Source of the DNA: Nicoliella spurrieriana
Lineage (GTDB): Bacteria > Bacillota > Bacilli > Lactobacillales > Lactobacillaceae
Direction: 5' to 3'
Length of the DNA stretch: 64,000 nt
Assembly: GCF_023380205.1 (NCBI RefSeq)
Contig: NZ_CP093361.1
Span: 1,578,172 to 1,642,171 of the forward strand
Each line of letters begins with the position of its first letter. Position 1 is the stretch's first letter. Shown here in pieces: positions 16,861 to 27,417 of this stretch. A model generated the notes under the pieces. The model had not been told where the DNA came from, ran no database searches, and saw nothing but the letters and a program-made list of their open reading frames with translations. Position numbers and translations under genes: made by a program.

Positions 16861-18168
16861 TTAATGCTTGAACAATGCCCTGACGTCAGAAATAAAATAT
16901 AACGATCCCGTAATTATCAATCCATCATCTTGGCCCATCTGATTGGAAACGGTCAAAATCGCTTCCTGCCAATTAGCAATAAATTCAATTGGGTGCGCGG
17001 ATTTGACCTCCGCCCGCACGGTTGAAAGATCGGCCGCCATGCGTTGGTTCGGTCCCACAAATTCAGTTAGGATTAAATGGACATTTTTAAGGCCTGCAAG
17101 GGTCTCAATCATTTGTAAATACTGCTTATCAGCTAGTATAGCAAGTATAATATAAATTTCACGATCTGAAAAATGATTTTGAATGTTCTTTTGCATTTCT
17201 TTAATTGCTGGCAAGTTATGGGCACCGTCAATCACCACTAACGGTTGGTCGTTTAGCTTTTCGAACCGGCCGGCCCACTGGGTATTCAATACCCCCTGTT
17301 TGATCATCTTGGCACTAACGGGGGCGCGATGTAAGCGCATGAATGTAACAAAGGCTTCAATTGCAACGGAAGCGTTATCAATTTGAAAGTCACCCATCAT
17401 GTTCATCTTAAGCCCCTTAGTATTAATTTCACCATCGCTAAAATCAAACTGCTCATGCCAGCCGCTGATTGGCCGGGATTGAACACTAAAGTCACGTCCT
17501 AGGCACTTGATAGGTGCAGATAACTCGGTTGCCTGGTTTAAAATGACCTGTTTAGGGGTCGCTGCAATGTTGCCGATGACTACCGGCACGTTCGGTTTGA
17601 TAATCCCCGCCTTATGCTTAGCGATTTCTGATAACGTATTCCCCAAAAATTGCATATGATCGTAGCCAATCGTGGTAATTACGGATACGTCAGGATAGAG
17701 TACGTTCGTGGAATCATTATCCCCACCAATGCCGACTTCAACGATAACGACATCAGCATGCCCTTCGGCAAAGTAGGTAAACATCATTGCGGTCAACACC
17801 TCAAACTCAGTGGGCCCCTCGTTTGGCATCATCGCATCAATCTCAGCCACAATCGGAGCGACACGCTTCACCAATCGAACCACTTCGTCATCACTAATTG
17901 GCACACCATCCACACTAATTCGTTCGTTGAACCGGACTAAAAACGGCGAAGTAAACGTCCCGACCGTTAGACCCGCTTCAGATAGCAGGTTGCGTAAAAA
18001 CGAGACGACCGAGCCCTTTCCATTGGTCCCAGCAACGTGAATGGCGGTAATTTGTTGCTCCGGGTGCCCTAATTTGTCCATTAATAATTGCATTCGCTTC
18101 ATGGTCGCATCCTTATGCGATTTAACCCGCCCGTGAATGTAGGCAAGTGCTTCTTGATAACTTTTCAT
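16861..18168 (-). CDS. folC: Bifunctional folylpolyglutamate synthase/dihydrofolate synthase
   Basis: FolC adds glutamate to dihydropteroate and to reduced folates, in the cytoplasm. The 435-residue protein has the Mur-ligase type P-loop (HVAGTNGKGSV around residue 50), the TTIGYDHM segment that binds the second substrate, and the C-terminal VIDGAHN motif. The ATG at 18168 is chosen over one 15 bases earlier because AAAGGAGG sits directly upstream of it. It follows valS with a terminator in between. Confidence 0.95.
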   Translation of the reverse strand: MKSYQEALAYIHGRVKSHKDATMKRMQLLMDKLGHPEQQITAIHVAGTNGKGSVVSFLRNLLSEAGLTVGTFTSPFLVRFNERISVDGVPISDDEVVRLVKRVAPIVAEIDAMMPNEGPTEFEVLTAMMFTYFAEGHADVVIVEVGIGGDNDSTNVLYPDVSVITTIGYDHMQFLGNTLSEIAKHKAGIIKPNVPVVIGNIAATPKQVILNQATELSAPIKCLGRDFSVQSRPISGWHEQFDFSDGEINTKGLKMNMMGDFQIDNASVAIEAFVTFMRLHRAPVSAKMIKQGVLNTQWAGRFEKLNDQPLVVIDGAHNLPAIKEMQKNIQNHFSDREIYIILAILADKQYLQMIETLAGLKNVHLILTEFVGPNQRMAADLSTVRAEVKSAHPIEFIANWQEAILTVSNQMGQDDGLIITGSLYFISDVRALFKH

Positions 18169-18181
18169 AGTACCTCCTTTC

Positions 18182-18214
18182 AAAAAAGCCCCGCACAGTA
18201 TCTGTCCGGGACTT
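18182..18214 (-). terminator. Terminator downstream of valS
   Basis: Minus strand AAGTCCCGGACAG, three-base loop, CTGTGCGGGGCTT followed by TTTT. It ends just before the folC ribosome site. Confidence 0.8.
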
Positions 18215-18227
18215 GATTGATTAATTA

Positions 18228-20885
18228 TTATTGAGCTTTAAGGTCGGCTTGCCGTTGTTTAGTCGCAGCTAACTTGGCCTTATTATCTTCTAATTTTTCA
18301 CGTTCAGCATTCACGACCGCTTCGGGTGCATTTTGCACGAAGCGCTCGTTGCCAAGCTTCTTTTCAGCCCGCTGAACTTCAAATTCAAATTGTTCGATTT
18401 CACCATCTAACCGCTTAATCTCTTCGTTAAGATCAACTAACTCGGCAAGTGGAATGCTGACTTCAGCATCAGTCATCACACTGGTCATGGCTAACTTAGG
18501 GACCTGAACGTCACTCCCCACTTCCAATGTCTTTGGATGACAGAAGCGTTGAATGTAGCCTTGGTTCCCTTCAAAAATATCCTTTAAGTTTTGGTTATCA
18601 GTCTTAATTAAGATATCAACCGCACTGGACATCTTAGCATTAGCCTCTGAACGAATGTTCCGAACCGCTTTGATCAAATCGATCAAACTATCCATATCGG
18701 ATTCAGATTTTGGATCATTAAATTCAGGATGATCCACTGGGTAGTCGGCAACCACTAATGATTGCCCAACGTGTGGCATCGTTTGCCAAATGTTTTCAGT
18801 TACGAATGGCATGATGGGGTGCAACAGGCGTAGCGTTTGATCTAATACGTAGGCCAAAACGTTGCGGGTGTTTTGCTTAGCATCTTCATCATCACCAGTA
18901 AGGGTTTCCTTACTCATTTCAATGTACCAATCACAAAAATCATCCCAGATGAAGTTGTATAGGGCCCGGCCCGCTTCACCGAAGTTGTACTTATCAAATT
19001 GATCAGTCACCTGCTTAACGAGGTCGTTTAACTTACTTAAGATCCAACGATCAGCTAGGTTCCACTTAGCAGGATCTGGTAACGTTGGTTTTTCCATTTC
19101 CCCTAAGTTCATGATTACATACCGGCTGGCATTCCAGATCTTATTAATAAAGTTCCATGCCGATTCAATTTTGGCGTAGCTGAACCGGACATCTTGTCCC
19201 GCAGTAGAACCGTTGGATAGGAACCAGCGTAATGCATCTGCACCGTACTTATCGATCACATCCATAGGGTCAATTCCATTCCCCAATGACTTACTCATTT
19301 TGCGTCCCTGTTCGTCACGAATCAATCCATGAAGCAAGACGTCCTTAAATGGTCGCCGTCCGGTAAATTCAAGGCTTTGGAAAATCATTCTAGCCACCCA
19401 GAAGAAGATGATGTCATAACCAGTAACTAACGTGTTGGTTGGGAAGTAACGTTTAAAATCAGGTGCATCGGTATCAGGCCAGCCCATCGTTGAAAATGGC
19501 CATAAAGCAGATGAGAACCAGGTATCCAAGACATCGTGGTCTTGTTCCCAATTTTCGATATCCTTAGGAGCTTCTTCACCAACGTAGGTTTCACCAGTCT
19601 GCTTATTGTACCAAGCTGGGATCCGGTGGCCCCACCAGAGTTGCCGTGAAATGACCCAATCATGGACGTTTTCCATCCATTGGTCAAAGGTGTGTTCAAA
19701 GCGGTCTGGCACGAAATTCACTCGGTCATCAGTCTTTTGGTTCTTCAATGCTTGTTCAGCCAATGGTTTCATTTTAACGAACCACTGGGTAGAAAGTCTG
19801 GATTCCACCTGGACCCCAGTTCTTTCAGAATGCCCAACCGCATGGACAATTGGGTCGACTTTTAGCATGTATCCTTGGGCTTGCAAGTCATCCGTCATTG
19901 CCTTTCTAGCAGTGAAACGATCCATGCCTTCGTACTTCCCAGCATTGGCATTCATTGTAGCATCTTCGTTCATCGTGTTGATCCGCTTGAGGTCATGCCG
20001 GTTTCCAACGTTAAAGTCATTTGGATCGTGGGCAGGCGTAATCTTAACCATCCCGGTTCCAAATTCCTTATCAACGTAAGCATCCGCAATAATCGGAATT
20101 TCACGGTCAACCAATGGGACCCGAATCTTTTTGCCTACGATGTCCTTATACCGTTCATCGGTAGGATTAACCGCCACCGCAACGTCACCAAACATCGTTT
20201 CAGGACGGGTGGTAGCAATTTCAATGTAATCCTTGCCGTTAAACTTAGTGCCATCGGTAAATGGGTATTTAACGTGATAAAAGGCCCCCTTATCGTCTTT
20301 ATGAATCACTTCGATGTCAGACAATGCAGTTCTAGCCTTTGGATCCCAGTTAATGATGTATTCACCACGGTAGATTAACCCCTTCTTATAAAGGGTCACG
20401 AACACCTTGCGTACCGCTGCTGAAAGTCCGTCATCGAGGGTGAACCGTTCACGACTGTAATCGAGTGAAAGTCCTAACTTACCCCATTGTTTTTTAATGG
20501 TTGCGGCATAGTCATCCTTCCATTCCCACACCTTTTCGATGAACTTATAACGACCGAGGTCGTATCGGGTAATGCCCTGGGCGTTCAACTTAGCTTCAAC
20601 TTTGGCTTGCGTTGCAATTCCGGCATGGTCCATCCCGGGTAACCAAAGTGTATCGTAGCCTAACATCCGCTTTTGGCGAATTAAAATATCTTGGAGGGTC
20701 GTATCCCACGCATGGCCTAAATGTAACTTTCCAGTCACATTTGGCGGCGGAATCACGATTGAATATGGTTTTGCTTTTTGATCGCCACTGGGCTTGAAGA
20801 CACCTTCATCTAGCCATTCTTGGTATTGACCATCTTCAACTGCACTATGGTCATACTTTGGTGGCATTTTAATATCCTTAGTCAT
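18228..20885 (-). CDS. valS: Valine--tRNA ligase
   Basis: ValRS charges tRNA-Val in the cytoplasm. The 885-residue class I synthetase has the HIGH-type motif HLGH around residue 57, the connecting editing domain, the KMSKS motif in [11 protein letters not shown], the anticodon-binding helical domain, and a C-terminal coiled-coil arm ([20 protein letters not shown]). Its length is normal. It starts at the ATG at 20885 behind GAGGTG. A T-box leader with a GTA (valine) specifier directly upstream indicates control by uncharged tRNA-Val. Confidence 0.98.
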   Translation of the reverse strand: MTKDIKMPPKYDHSAVEDGQYQEWLDEGVFKPSGDQKAKPYSIVIPPPNVTGKLHLGHAWDTTLQDILIRQKRMLGYDTLWLPGMDHAGIATQAKVEAKLNAQGITRYDLGRYKFIEKVWEWKDDYAATIKKQWGKLGLSLDYSRERFTLDDGLSAAVRKVFVTLYKKGLIYRGEYIINWDPKARTALSDIEVIHKDDKGAFYHVKYPFTDGTKFNGKDYIEIATTRPETMFGDVAVAVNPTDERYKDIVGKKIRVPLVDREIPIIADAYVDKEFGTGMVKITPAHDPNDFNVGNRHDLKRINTMNEDATMNANAGKYEGMDRFTARKAMTDDLQAQGYMLKVDPIVHAVGHSERTGVQVESRLSTQWFVKMKPLAEQALKNQKTDDRVNFVPDRFEHTFDQWMENVHDWVISRQLWWGHRIPAWYNKQTGETYVGEEAPKDIENWEQDHDVLDTWFSSALWPFSTMGWPDTDAPDFKRYFPTNTLVTGYDIIFFWVARMIFQSLEFTGRRPFKDVLLHGLIRDEQGRKMSKSLGNGIDPMDVIDKYGADALRWFLSNGSTAGQDVRFSYAKIESAWNFINKIWNASRYVIMNLGEMEKPTLPDPAKWNLADRWILSKLNDLVKQVTDQFDKYNFGEAGRALYNFIWDDFCDWYIEMSKETLTGDDEDAKQNTRNVLAYVLDQTLRLLHPIMPFVTENIWQTMPHVGQSLVVADYPVDHPEFNDPKSESDMDSLIDLIKAVRNIRSEANAKMSSAVDILIKTDNQNLKDIFEGNQGYIQRFCHPKTLEVGSDVQVPKLAMTSVMTDAEVSIPLAELVDLNEEIKRLDGEIEQFEFEVQRAEKKLGNERFVQNAPEAVVNAEREKLEDNKAKLAATKQRQADLKAQ

Positions 20886-20917
20886 AAAAACACCTCAACT
20901 TAAAGTAATTTGTAAAC

Positions 20918-20950
20918 AAAAAAGCACCTCGTCGAATAGGACGAAGTGCT
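20918..20950 (-). terminator. valS T-box terminator
   Basis: Minus strand AGCACTTCGTC, loop, GACGAGGTGCTTTTTT. Confidence 0.9.
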
Positions 20951-21155
20951 CGCGGTACCACCTAAAATTAAACCGAAAAATCGATTTCTCTCATGTAACG
21001 GATTAACGGGGTCAACCGGGATTACCTACTAATTTCAGTAACCCAACTCCCAAGGTACCTTCATCTAAAATGGTGAAAATCCTCTCAACTAACCGGATTT
21101 CTTTCTGAACACCACTCAAGATTACTCTCTTGTTCACAGTTTTTCTTCTTGATAA
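20918..21155 (-). promoter_or_regulatory. Valine T-box leader of valS
   Basis: This leader fills the 319-base gap between thiI and valS. Reading on the minus strand, AGAGAG marks the 5' side of Stem I and GAAG-GTA-C gives the specifier GTA (21058-21056, valine). GGGAGT closes Stem I, AGTAGG marks the Stem III region, and AGGTGGTACCGCG (20963-20951) is the T-box sequence. The bulge UGGU fits the A discriminator of tRNA-Val. It ends with a terminator hairpin at 20950-20918. Confidence 0.95.
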
Positions 21156-21157
21156 CT

Positions 21158-21187
21158 ATCATAAATCAATCGACTACAAACCGTCAA
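21158..21187 (-). promoter_or_regulatory. valS promoter
   Basis: Minus strand TTGACG (21187-21182), an 18-base spacer, TATGAT (21163-21158), just upstream of the T-box leader and just past the thiI stop. Confidence 0.7.
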
Positions 21188-21204
21188 CTAATTTTTTAAT
21201 AATT

Positions 21205-22422
21205 CTATAATAATTCAGAAAAGACGTCTTGATTCTGATTCATAAACTCTTCCCCTGGCTTAATATCAGTGACTTTAATGCCAGCCACTGCTTCCTTAGT
21301 CAACGCATCCACATCGATGTAGGTTTCGTAGTGGCGTGTTTTTGCTAAGTCAGGCTTAGTCTTAGGCGAAGGCGGCGTAAAAATCGTACAACAATCTTCA
21401 AATGGCATGATCGATAAATCATAGGTACCAATTTTTTCGGCAATTCGAATGATTTCAGTCTTATCCATCGATACTAATGGTCGTAACACCGGTAGGTTCG
21501 TAACGTCATTAATCGCCATCATACTTTCAAGCGTTTGGGAAGCCACTTGCCCCAGTGACTCACCAGTAAAGACTCCCTTACAGTGGCGATCACGGGTGAT
21601 TTGGGATGCAATCCTTAACATCATTCGTCTTTGAATCGTCATTAGGTATCCTTCCGGAACCTTTTCCTTAACCGTTTCTTGCACCTTAGTAAATGGCACT
21701 TCAATAAATTGAATATTACCACCGAACTTAGCAACTTGTGCGGATAATTCCTTAGCCTTAGCTAGTGCTTGGGGACTGGTATATGGTGGACTAAAGAAGT
21801 GAATCATATCGACCTTAACGCCCCGTTTCATTGCAAGGTAGGTCGCAACCGGGGAATCGATTCCACCCGATAACATCATCGTAGCCCGACCACCGGTGCC
21901 GACTGGTAGGCCCCCGGCACCCTTAATCGTTTCGCTAGATAAAAAGATCCCGTTCATCCGAATTTCTACCCGAATTTCAATATCAGGGTGTTTCATTTTA
22001 GCCTTGATTCCATCAACATTTTCGATAATAAAGCCACCCAATTTATCATTAATATCATAGGTATCTAGCGGGTAGTTCTTATCCTGTCTAATCGTATTGA
22101 TTTTAAACGTCATCCCAGATTGATATTGATCCTTAACCATCTGCAAAGCAACGCGCTTGGCATTGTCAATGTCCTTATCCAACTTAATGGCAGGCGAAAG
22201 CGTCTCAATCCCAAATACCCCCGTTAGGCGTTCAATGACCTTATCATAGTCTTCACCATGCAGGTCAACGTGCAAACGGTCCTGTTGGGGATTAACGTGA
22301 ATATCTGAAAAGTCGTGCAACACGTGGCGAATGTTCTTACCAAGTTGCTTAATAAAGTCCTTGCGGTTCTTACCCTTAGTGGATAATTCACCGTATCTGA
22401 CCATAATTTCACTATATTGCAT
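21205..22422 (-). CDS. thiI: tRNA 4-thiouridine synthase ThiI
   Basis: ThiI uses ATP and persulfide sulfur to make s4U8 in tRNA and can donate sulfur to thiamine synthesis. The 405-residue protein has the N-terminal ferredoxin-like and THUMP domains and the PP-loop [12 protein letters not shown] in the middle. It lacks the C-terminal rhodanese domain of the E. coli enzyme, as is usual in Gram-positives. The ATG at 22422 follows AAGGAGA. The cysteine desulfurase gene lies immediately upstream (10 bases), the expected sulfur donor. Confidence 0.96.
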   Translation of the reverse strand: MQYSEIMVRYGELSTKGKNRKDFIKQLGKNIRHVLHDFSDIHVNPQQDRLHVDLHGEDYDKVIERLTGVFGIETLSPAIKLDKDIDNAKRVALQMVKDQYQSGMTFKINTIRQDKNYPLDTYDINDKLGGFIIENVDGIKAKMKHPDIEIRVEIRMNGIFLSSETIKGAGGLPVGTGGRATMMLSGGIDSPVATYLAMKRGVKVDMIHFFSPPYTSPQALAKAKELSAQVAKFGGNIQFIEVPFTKVQETVKEKVPEGYLMTIQRRMMLRIASQITRDRHCKGVFTGESLGQVASQTLESMMAINDVTNLPVLRPLVSMDKTEIIRIAEKIGTYDLSIMPFEDCCTIFTPPSPKTKPDLAKTRHYETYIDVDALTKEAVAGIKVTDIKPGEEFMNQNQDVFSELL

Positions 22423-22432
22423 GAATATCTCC

Positions 22433-23578
22433 TTAACTTAATTTACTAAATTGTTCGTATAACTGATCAAAAACGCGGTTAAATGTTTCTGCTTCCGCTA
22501 ACGTATTATTGGCATCTAGTGATACCCGGACGGCGCTGGTGCATAGCTCAGTCGGTTCTTGCATTGCCGTCAACGTAGCTGATGGCACGTGGTCCTTTGA
22601 TGAACAAGCACTGGTCGTTGAAATATAAATATCATGATCTTCAAACGCATGCACGATGGTCTCGCCACGCACTCCTAAAATTGAAAAGCACAAAATATGG
22701 GGAGCAAAGTTATCCTGATCCTTAGAGAAAATCGTAACCTTATCAAAGTTTTTGATGTGGTCATAGATAGCCGATTTAATCGCTGCCTGTTTTTGCACCT
22801 TAGCATCCTCGTCGGTCAATAACAACCGTAGCGCCCGAGCCATTGCAGCAATTGCCGGTAGGTTCTCAGTACCACTTCTAAGGTTATGCTCCTGTCCACC
22901 ACCGATCATTAGCGGTGCGATTTTCTTGCCAGCGCGCTTGTAAATAAACCCGACTCCGCGGGGCGCATGGAATTTATGTCCCGAAAAAGTGACAAAATCG
23001 ACCCGCTCGTTCATGATCAGGTCTTGGATTCCCTTCCCAATTCCCTGAACCGCATCAATGTGGTAGTGAATGTTTGGGTATTGCTTCAAGACTTCAGCAG
23101 CATCCTTAATGGGTTGGATTGTTCCAATTTCATTATTAACCGCCATGATTGAAACCAAAATGGTGTCCTTACGAATCGCAGCCTTTAAATCATCAATTGA
23201 GATGCGCCCCTCTCCATCCACTGGGAGGTAGGTAACGTCATAACCCAACTGCTTTAATTGTTCACAGGTATTGTGAATAGCAGGATGTTCAACTGCGGTC
23301 GTAATAATATGCCGACCAAATTTGCGCTTTTCAATCGCAGTTCCTTTTAAGACCCAGTTATCACCTTCGGTCCCACCACTAGTAAAAATGATTTCATTCG
23401 GTTGAACACCCAATAAATCAGCAATTTGTTTTCTTGATTGATTCAACAAATTAAATGATTCTTCACCAAAACGGTGTAAACTAGATGGATTTCCCCAAAT
23501 TTTTTTACTAACCTGGTCATAAGTGTTCAATGCCGAAGGATCAATTTGTGTCGTTGCACTGTTATCAAAATAAATCAT
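22433..23578 (-). CDS. Cysteine desulfurase (NifS/IscS family, NifZ-type)
   Basis: A PLP-dependent enzyme that takes sulfur from cysteine and passes it as persulfide. The 381-residue protein has the PLP-lysine motif [13 protein letters not shown], the active-site cysteine in TTSACSS, and the N-terminal FDNSATT motif. Its tight coupling with thiI indicates a dedicated role in tRNA thiolation, as for Bacillus NifZ-ThiI. The start is uncertain among an ATG at 23587, a GTG at 23584 and the ATG at 23578; I use the last because homologues start [10 protein letters not shown]. Confidence 0.94.
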   Translation of the reverse strand: MIYFDNSATTQIDPSALNTYDQVSKKIWGNPSSLHRFGEESFNLLNQSRKQIADLLGVQPNEIIFTSGGTEGDNWVLKGTAIEKRKFGRHIITTAVEHPAIHNTCEQLKQLGYDVTYLPVDGEGRISIDDLKAAIRKDTILVSIMAVNNEIGTIQPIKDAAEVLKQYPNIHYHIDAVQGIGKGIQDLIMNERVDFVTFSGHKFHAPRGVGFIYKRAGKKIAPLMIGGGQEHNLRSGTENLPAIAAMARALRLLLTDEDAKVQKQAAIKSAIYDHIKNFDKVTIFSKDQDNFAPHILCFSILGVRGETIVHAFEDHDIYISTTSACSSKDHVPSATLTAMQEPTELCTSAVRVSLDANNTLAEAETFNRVFDQLYEQFSKLS

Positions 23579-23646
23579 AGTCACCATAAACCCTCTTTTA
23601 AATTATTAGTCCGGCCAATTTAAATTCTAACTATATATTATAACAG

Positions 23647-23684
23647 AAAAAACCATTTATGCGATTAGATTAACATAAATGGTT
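23647..23684 (-). terminator. Terminator downstream of ezrA
   Basis: Minus strand AACCATTTATG, a 12-base loop, CATAAATGGTT followed by TTTT, right after the ezrA stop. Confidence 0.8.
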
Positions 23685-23692
23685 ACTTTTAG

Positions 23693-25408
23693 TTAGTTTT
23701 TATGGTGACGATAATAAGCACTTTGAATGCGTTGATAAATTGCCGGGTCAATTAAATCCAATGCGGTAACGATTACATTCAAACTTTCTTCGTATTGATA
23801 ATCATGGTCAAATAAGTAATGGGCCCGCTTACTTGCCTCCGCAATGTCAGCATGACTAGTTCGATACCGGTTAGCGAACTGCATCATTTGTTCGGAAAGC
23901 GCGGCGCTATCTAACAACGTATTGGTCCGTTCCAATAAATTATCAACATCGGACTTAATGACCTCAATTTGTTCATTGATTGAATCCATACTAATCCTAG
24001 TCTGATTAATTGCCTGCGATAACTTTTGCACTTCTTGGTCCACCAACGAATACGCATCGATGTAATCATCGGAGATTCCGGGCAGGTTCATATTCTCAAT
24101 CCGACGTTTCATTGTGTGCATTTGTAGTTCAAAGTCTTGAATTGCCTTAACTGCCCGGTCCTCTTCTTCGTTCAAATTAGCGACCGAAGCATTAATTTCA
24201 CGTTGTTGTGCTTCAATTTGACTAAGGGCCTTCTTAGCTTCACTAATGTGTTCTGAGATGCGCGAATAAACTGCGCGTCCGTCAGAAACCGATTGTAAAT
24301 CATTTTGATGGGTAATATCAATTGCCTTAATTTGTTCGGCCAACTCCCGCGTGGTCTCGATTTCTTGATGCTCTAGATCGTAATTTTTATCTAGTTGTTT
24401 CAACTCGCTCATTAACTCGATATTTTGCCTTTGGGCGTGTGAAACGAATGCGGTGATTACATCAATTTGTTTTTGCACCCGCCGCTTGGATTTAATTTCC
24501 AATTCCATCGCATCATAAAGCTGATCAATCATTTTATCAATTTGGTGATTGCCGCTTCTGGTCTGGGCGATCTCTAAATCCCGTAGGTTATCGAGATTTT
24601 TTTCAATTTGCTGTCCCACAAATTGAATTGCCCCATCAATATTGTCATCAGCGAACTGATAGCCCGCATTGACCATTTCTCGATGCCCCGTTTTAATTTC
24701 ATCCACTTGTTCTGGATATTCAACGGTCAAACTCTTGTAAATTTTAGGGATTTCATCTAAGAATACCTGCAATTGATCTGACTGGCTAACTAATTCAGGG
24801 AGGATGTTTTCAGCGGCATCATGATCACCATCTTCAGTCAACTGTTTAAATTGAGCGAATTTTTCCTCTGCTTTGGTAAGGCGTACCTCTAAATTATCAG
24901 TGGTCGGTCCATAAAGATAGTTCTTATTTAAAAGGGTCGTATGCATCTGCTTAAACCGTTCTGTTAAATCTTGGATGACCTTGTGATGTTGCTTATTTAA
25001 ATCCTTAATCTGCACCAGGCCAGCCTGAATCATTTGCACCCGTTGGGTAACATCACCTAAGGATTGATTTACTGCATGGTAGAGCTTATTCGTCCGTAAG
25101 AAATTAAGGGTTTTACTAACCTTCGTTGCCCCGTTGATTAAATCGTTAATCTCGGTGAAATCAGTATCTAAGATTTCCTGATAACCATCGGTGTAGCCGT
25201 TCAATTGGTCCAACGTCTCCCCGGATAAATTCATTTTTTGGGCATCGTCTAACTCATCTTGGATCGGAATGGACTGGACTTGCTCAAACTTAGCTTGAAG
25301 TACCCTCATTTGCTTAATTATGTAATGTTGGTACGTCACAATCGCAAGGTAGATGACCAATACTACCACCACGATTGCAACCAATATTCCTACAGCTGAA
25401 TTTCCCAT
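23693..25408 (-). CDS. ezrA: Septation ring formation regulator EzrA
   Basis: EzrA is a membrane-anchored negative regulator of FtsZ ring assembly and a divisome scaffold. The 571-residue protein has one N-terminal membrane helix (about residues 5-25) followed by spectrin-like coiled-coil repeats up to the C terminus. The length is typical. The start at 25408 (MGNSAVG...) is chosen because GGGAG lies five bases upstream. It is divergent from the fRMsr gene and upstream of the nifS-thiI pair, with its own terminator. Confidence 0.95.
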   Translation of the reverse strand: MGNSAVGILVAIVVVVLVIYLAIVTYQHYIIKQMRVLQAKFEQVQSIPIQDELDDAQKMNLSGETLDQLNGYTDGYQEILDTDFTEINDLINGATKVSKTLNFLRTNKLYHAVNQSLGDVTQRVQMIQAGLVQIKDLNKQHHKVIQDLTERFKQMHTTLLNKNYLYGPTTDNLEVRLTKAEEKFAQFKQLTEDGDHDAAENILPELVSQSDQLQVFLDEIPKIYKSLTVEYPEQVDEIKTGHREMVNAGYQFADDNIDGAIQFVGQQIEKNLDNLRDLEIAQTRSGNHQIDKMIDQLYDAMELEIKSKRRVQKQIDVITAFVSHAQRQNIELMSELKQLDKNYDLEHQEIETTRELAEQIKAIDITHQNDLQSVSDGRAVYSRISEHISEAKKALSQIEAQQREINASVANLNEEEDRAVKAIQDFELQMHTMKRRIENMNLPGISDDYIDAYSLVDQEVQKLSQAINQTRISMDSINEQIEVIKSDVDNLLERTNTLLDSAALSEQMMQFANRYRTSHADIAEASKRAHYLFDHDYQYEESLNVIVTALDLIDPAIYQRIQSAYYRHHKN

Positions 25409-25571
25409 ATACACTCCCACACCTTTTTAAAAATAAGTAATCATTTCTATTTCGCTATTGTTCGTAAATTGATACTATTCATTTTATTATAGCTAACATT
25501 TGGCAAAAAATCACTAACCATTTAAAATTATAACATATGATATTTTTTTAAATCATTTAGGGGGAATTCCT

Positions 25572-26036
25572 TTGCAAAATCATAAATCAATGCTCGTTCA
25601 ACAATTAGATGCGCTATTAGCTAATGAGACTGATTCAGTGGCCAACATGGCCAATGCTTCAGCATTACTGTATGAATCATTGTCAGATATTAACTGGGCT
25701 GGTTTTTACCGATTCGTTAAGGAAGCCGATGAATTAATTCTGGGCCCATTTCAAGGCAAGGTCGCATGCGTTCACATCCAAAACGGAGCTGGCGTTTGCG
25801 GAACCGCTTTCAAAAACAATCAAGTGTTAAGGGTTGCAGACGTTCACCAATTTCCGGGTCACATTGCATGTGATGCCAATAGTAAGTCAGAAATCGTATT
25901 ACCCGTTAATGATGAAGACGGCACCCAATTAGGGGTCCTAGACATCGATGCCCCAATCGCTAACCGGTTTACTACTGAAGACGAGGAAGAATTAAAGCAA
26001 TTTGTTGCCACCTTTGTCGCACATTTGACAAAGTAG
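25572..26036 (+). CDS. Free methionine-(R)-sulfoxide reductase (GAF domain)
   Basis: This 154-residue single GAF-domain protein reduces free methionine-(R)-sulfoxide using thioredoxin. The three cysteines expected for fRMsr are present: in KVACVHIQ, GVCGTA and HIACDA. The start is TTG at 25572, placed after GGGGG with seven bases of spacing. The -35 box of the rpsD promoter lies inside the last codons of this gene, so the two transcription units overlap. Confidence 0.92.
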   Translation: MQNHKSMLVQQLDALLANETDSVANMANASALLYESLSDINWAGFYRFVKEADELILGPFQGKVACVHIQNGAGVCGTAFKNNQVLRVADVHQFPGHIACDANSKSEIVLPVNDEDGTQLGVLDIDAPIANRFTTEDEEELKQFVATFVAHLTK

Positions 26037-26053
26037 CTCAACCAAGCTACAAT
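26025..26053 (+). promoter_or_regulatory. rpsD promoter
   Basis: TTGACA (26025-26030), a 17-base spacer, TACAAT (26048-26053). The -35 and the spacer start overlap the end of the fRMsr coding region. This is among the best matches to the sigma-A consensus in the window. Confidence 0.85.
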
Positions 26054-26059
26054 AAGTAA

Positions 26060-26230
26060 TTGTGTAAAATAATGCAGCGGTACACGGTAAGCTCGTCAAC
26101 ATGTTGTTGCCACATTGGTTCAATAAGTAACCCTCCGGCTGCTGAGGTGAACATTGCAAAGCAACATGCACGAATACTAAGTGTATATACGGATTATTTT
26201 ACTCCAAAAATTAATTGGAGGAATTTTATT
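26060..26230 (+). promoter_or_regulatory. Structured rpsD leader, probable S4 autoregulatory element
   Basis: About 170 bases of leader precede the S4 gene. They contain complementary segments (GCAGCGG near 26073 and CCGGCTGCTG near 26136; GCAAC and GTTGC blocks) that could fold into a multi-helix or pseudoknot structure. S4 represses its own mRNA through such leaders in Firmicutes. I recognise the arrangement, not a specific Rfam match. Confidence 0.5.
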
Positions 26231-26839
26231 ATGTCAAGATATACAGGTCCAAGTTGGAGAATTTCTCGCCGTCTTGGTGTATCTTTATCAGGTACTGGTA
26301 AAGAATTAGCTCGTCGTCCTTACGCACCTGGTGATCATGGTCAAGGTCGTCGTCAAAAACTTTCAGAATATGGTACTCAATTACGTGAAAAGCAAAAGCT
26401 TCGTTACATGTACGGTATGACTGAACGTCAATTCGCTAACTTATTTGTTCGCGCAGGTAAGGTTAGAGAAGGTCGTCACGGTGATAACTTCTTAATCTTA
26501 CTAGAACGTCGTTTAGACAACGTTGTTTACCGTTTAGGTTTAGCTACTACTCGTCGTCAAGCACGTCAATTAGTTAACCACGGTCACATTACCGTTGATG
26601 GTAAGCGCGTTGATATCCCATCATACGAAGTTGAACCTAACCAAGTGGTTGCTGTTCGTGAAAAGTCTAAGGACTTACAAATCATCAAGGATGCTGTTGA
26701 CGCCGTTGTTGGTCGTCCAGCATACGTTACCTTTGATGCAGATAAGCTTGAAGGTTCATTAAATCGGTTACCACAACGTGATGAACTTAATGCTGATATC
26801 GATCCATCACTTATTGTTGAATACTACAACAAGCTATAA
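26231..26839 (+). CDS. rpsD: 30S ribosomal protein S4
   Basis: S4 nucleates assembly of the 30S body by binding 16S rRNA and also controls its own synthesis. The 202-residue protein starts [16 protein letters not shown], with the S4 RNA-binding domain in the C-terminal half ([11 protein letters not shown]...[13 protein letters not shown]). The ATG at 26231 follows TTGGAGG; an upstream in-frame codon would only add leader sequence. Codon use is visibly more biased (CGT, GGT, AAC, TTC) than in neighbours, as for highly expressed genes. A strong terminator follows. Confidence 0.98.
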   Translation: MSRYTGPSWRISRRLGVSLSGTGKELARRPYAPGDHGQGRRQKLSEYGTQLREKQKLRYMYGMTERQFANLFVRAGKVREGRHGDNFLILLERRLDNVVYRLGLATTRRQARQLVNHGHITVDGKRVDIPSYEVEPNQVVAVREKSKDLQIIKDAVDAVVGRPAYVTFDADKLEGSLNRLPQRDELNADIDPSLIVEYYNKL

Positions 26840-26856
26840 TATGGATTTCGATCCCA

Positions 26857-26888
26857 AAAGTGTTTCGCTTTCGCGAAACACTTTTTTT
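26857..26888 (+). terminator. Terminator of rpsD
   Basis: AAAGTGTTTCGC, TTTC loop, GCGAAACACTTTTTTT: a perfect stem with a T run. Confidence 0.92.
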
Positions 26889-26932
26889 GTTATACAATTT
26901 AAGTATCAAATGTAAAAGCGAGGAATTTAAAT

Positions 26933-27406
26933 ATGGCAAATAATGATAATGATGTAAATAGCAGATTAGAGCAATCCACAGTCGGGACTCCTAAGATTAA
27001 TCCAGATGAACAAAGAAAGTACCTGGGAACGTTTCGCGAACGGGTCTCACTTGCAATCATGATTCAAGATTTGGGCACTCCACAGGCTCAACAGGCCTTA
27101 GAAACTGAAATTAAGGCCCACCCAGATTATCAACTCTTGGTCAACGGTCAAGTGGGTCAAGATCAAATTGGTCCCTTTATGAAACTAGCATCCCAAAATA
27201 ACGTTAAGTTCACAATCAGAACCGATTCATTTTACTTTACCAATCCCGATAGCTACGGCGTTGTTTATGCGGCTGCTAGCGCCATCAACGTTAGTCCAGT
27301 CGAGCTTCATCAAAAATACCCGAACCTATTCCAAAATGATGGTAGTAGTGCCGCTAACCCAGAAAAGCCATCATTTATGGATAAGTTAAAACACCTTTTT
27401 AAATAG
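26933..27406 (+). CDS. YueI family protein (DUF1694), function unknown
   Basis: A 157-residue cytoplasmic protein. The core ERVSLAIMIQDLGTPQ and the segment around TIRTDSFYFTNPDSYGVVYA match the YueI/DUF1694 family of Firmicutes, whose role is unknown to me. No membrane helix or signal peptide. The ATG at 26933 is preceded by GCGAGGAATTTAAAT. The gene ends 11 bases before rarA and is likely co-transcribed with it. Confidence 0.85.
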   Translation: MANNDNDVNSRLEQSTVGTPKINPDEQRKYLGTFRERVSLAIMIQDLGTPQAQQALETEIKAHPDYQLLVNGQVGQDQIGPFMKLASQNNVKFTIRTDSFYFTNPDSYGVVYAAASAINVSPVELHQKYPNLFQNDGSSAANPEKPSFMDKLKHLFK

Positions 27407-27417
27407 GAGGTAATTGT

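Noticed and set aside
19606-20079. Long plus-strand open frames opposite valS
   Set aside because: They are antisense to a conserved synthetase with intact motifs; composition follows the valS codons.
26060-26230. Longer S4 protein beginning upstream
   Set aside because: The extra residues come from the leader RNA, and the ATG at 26231 has a GGAGG site and gives the universal S4 N terminus.
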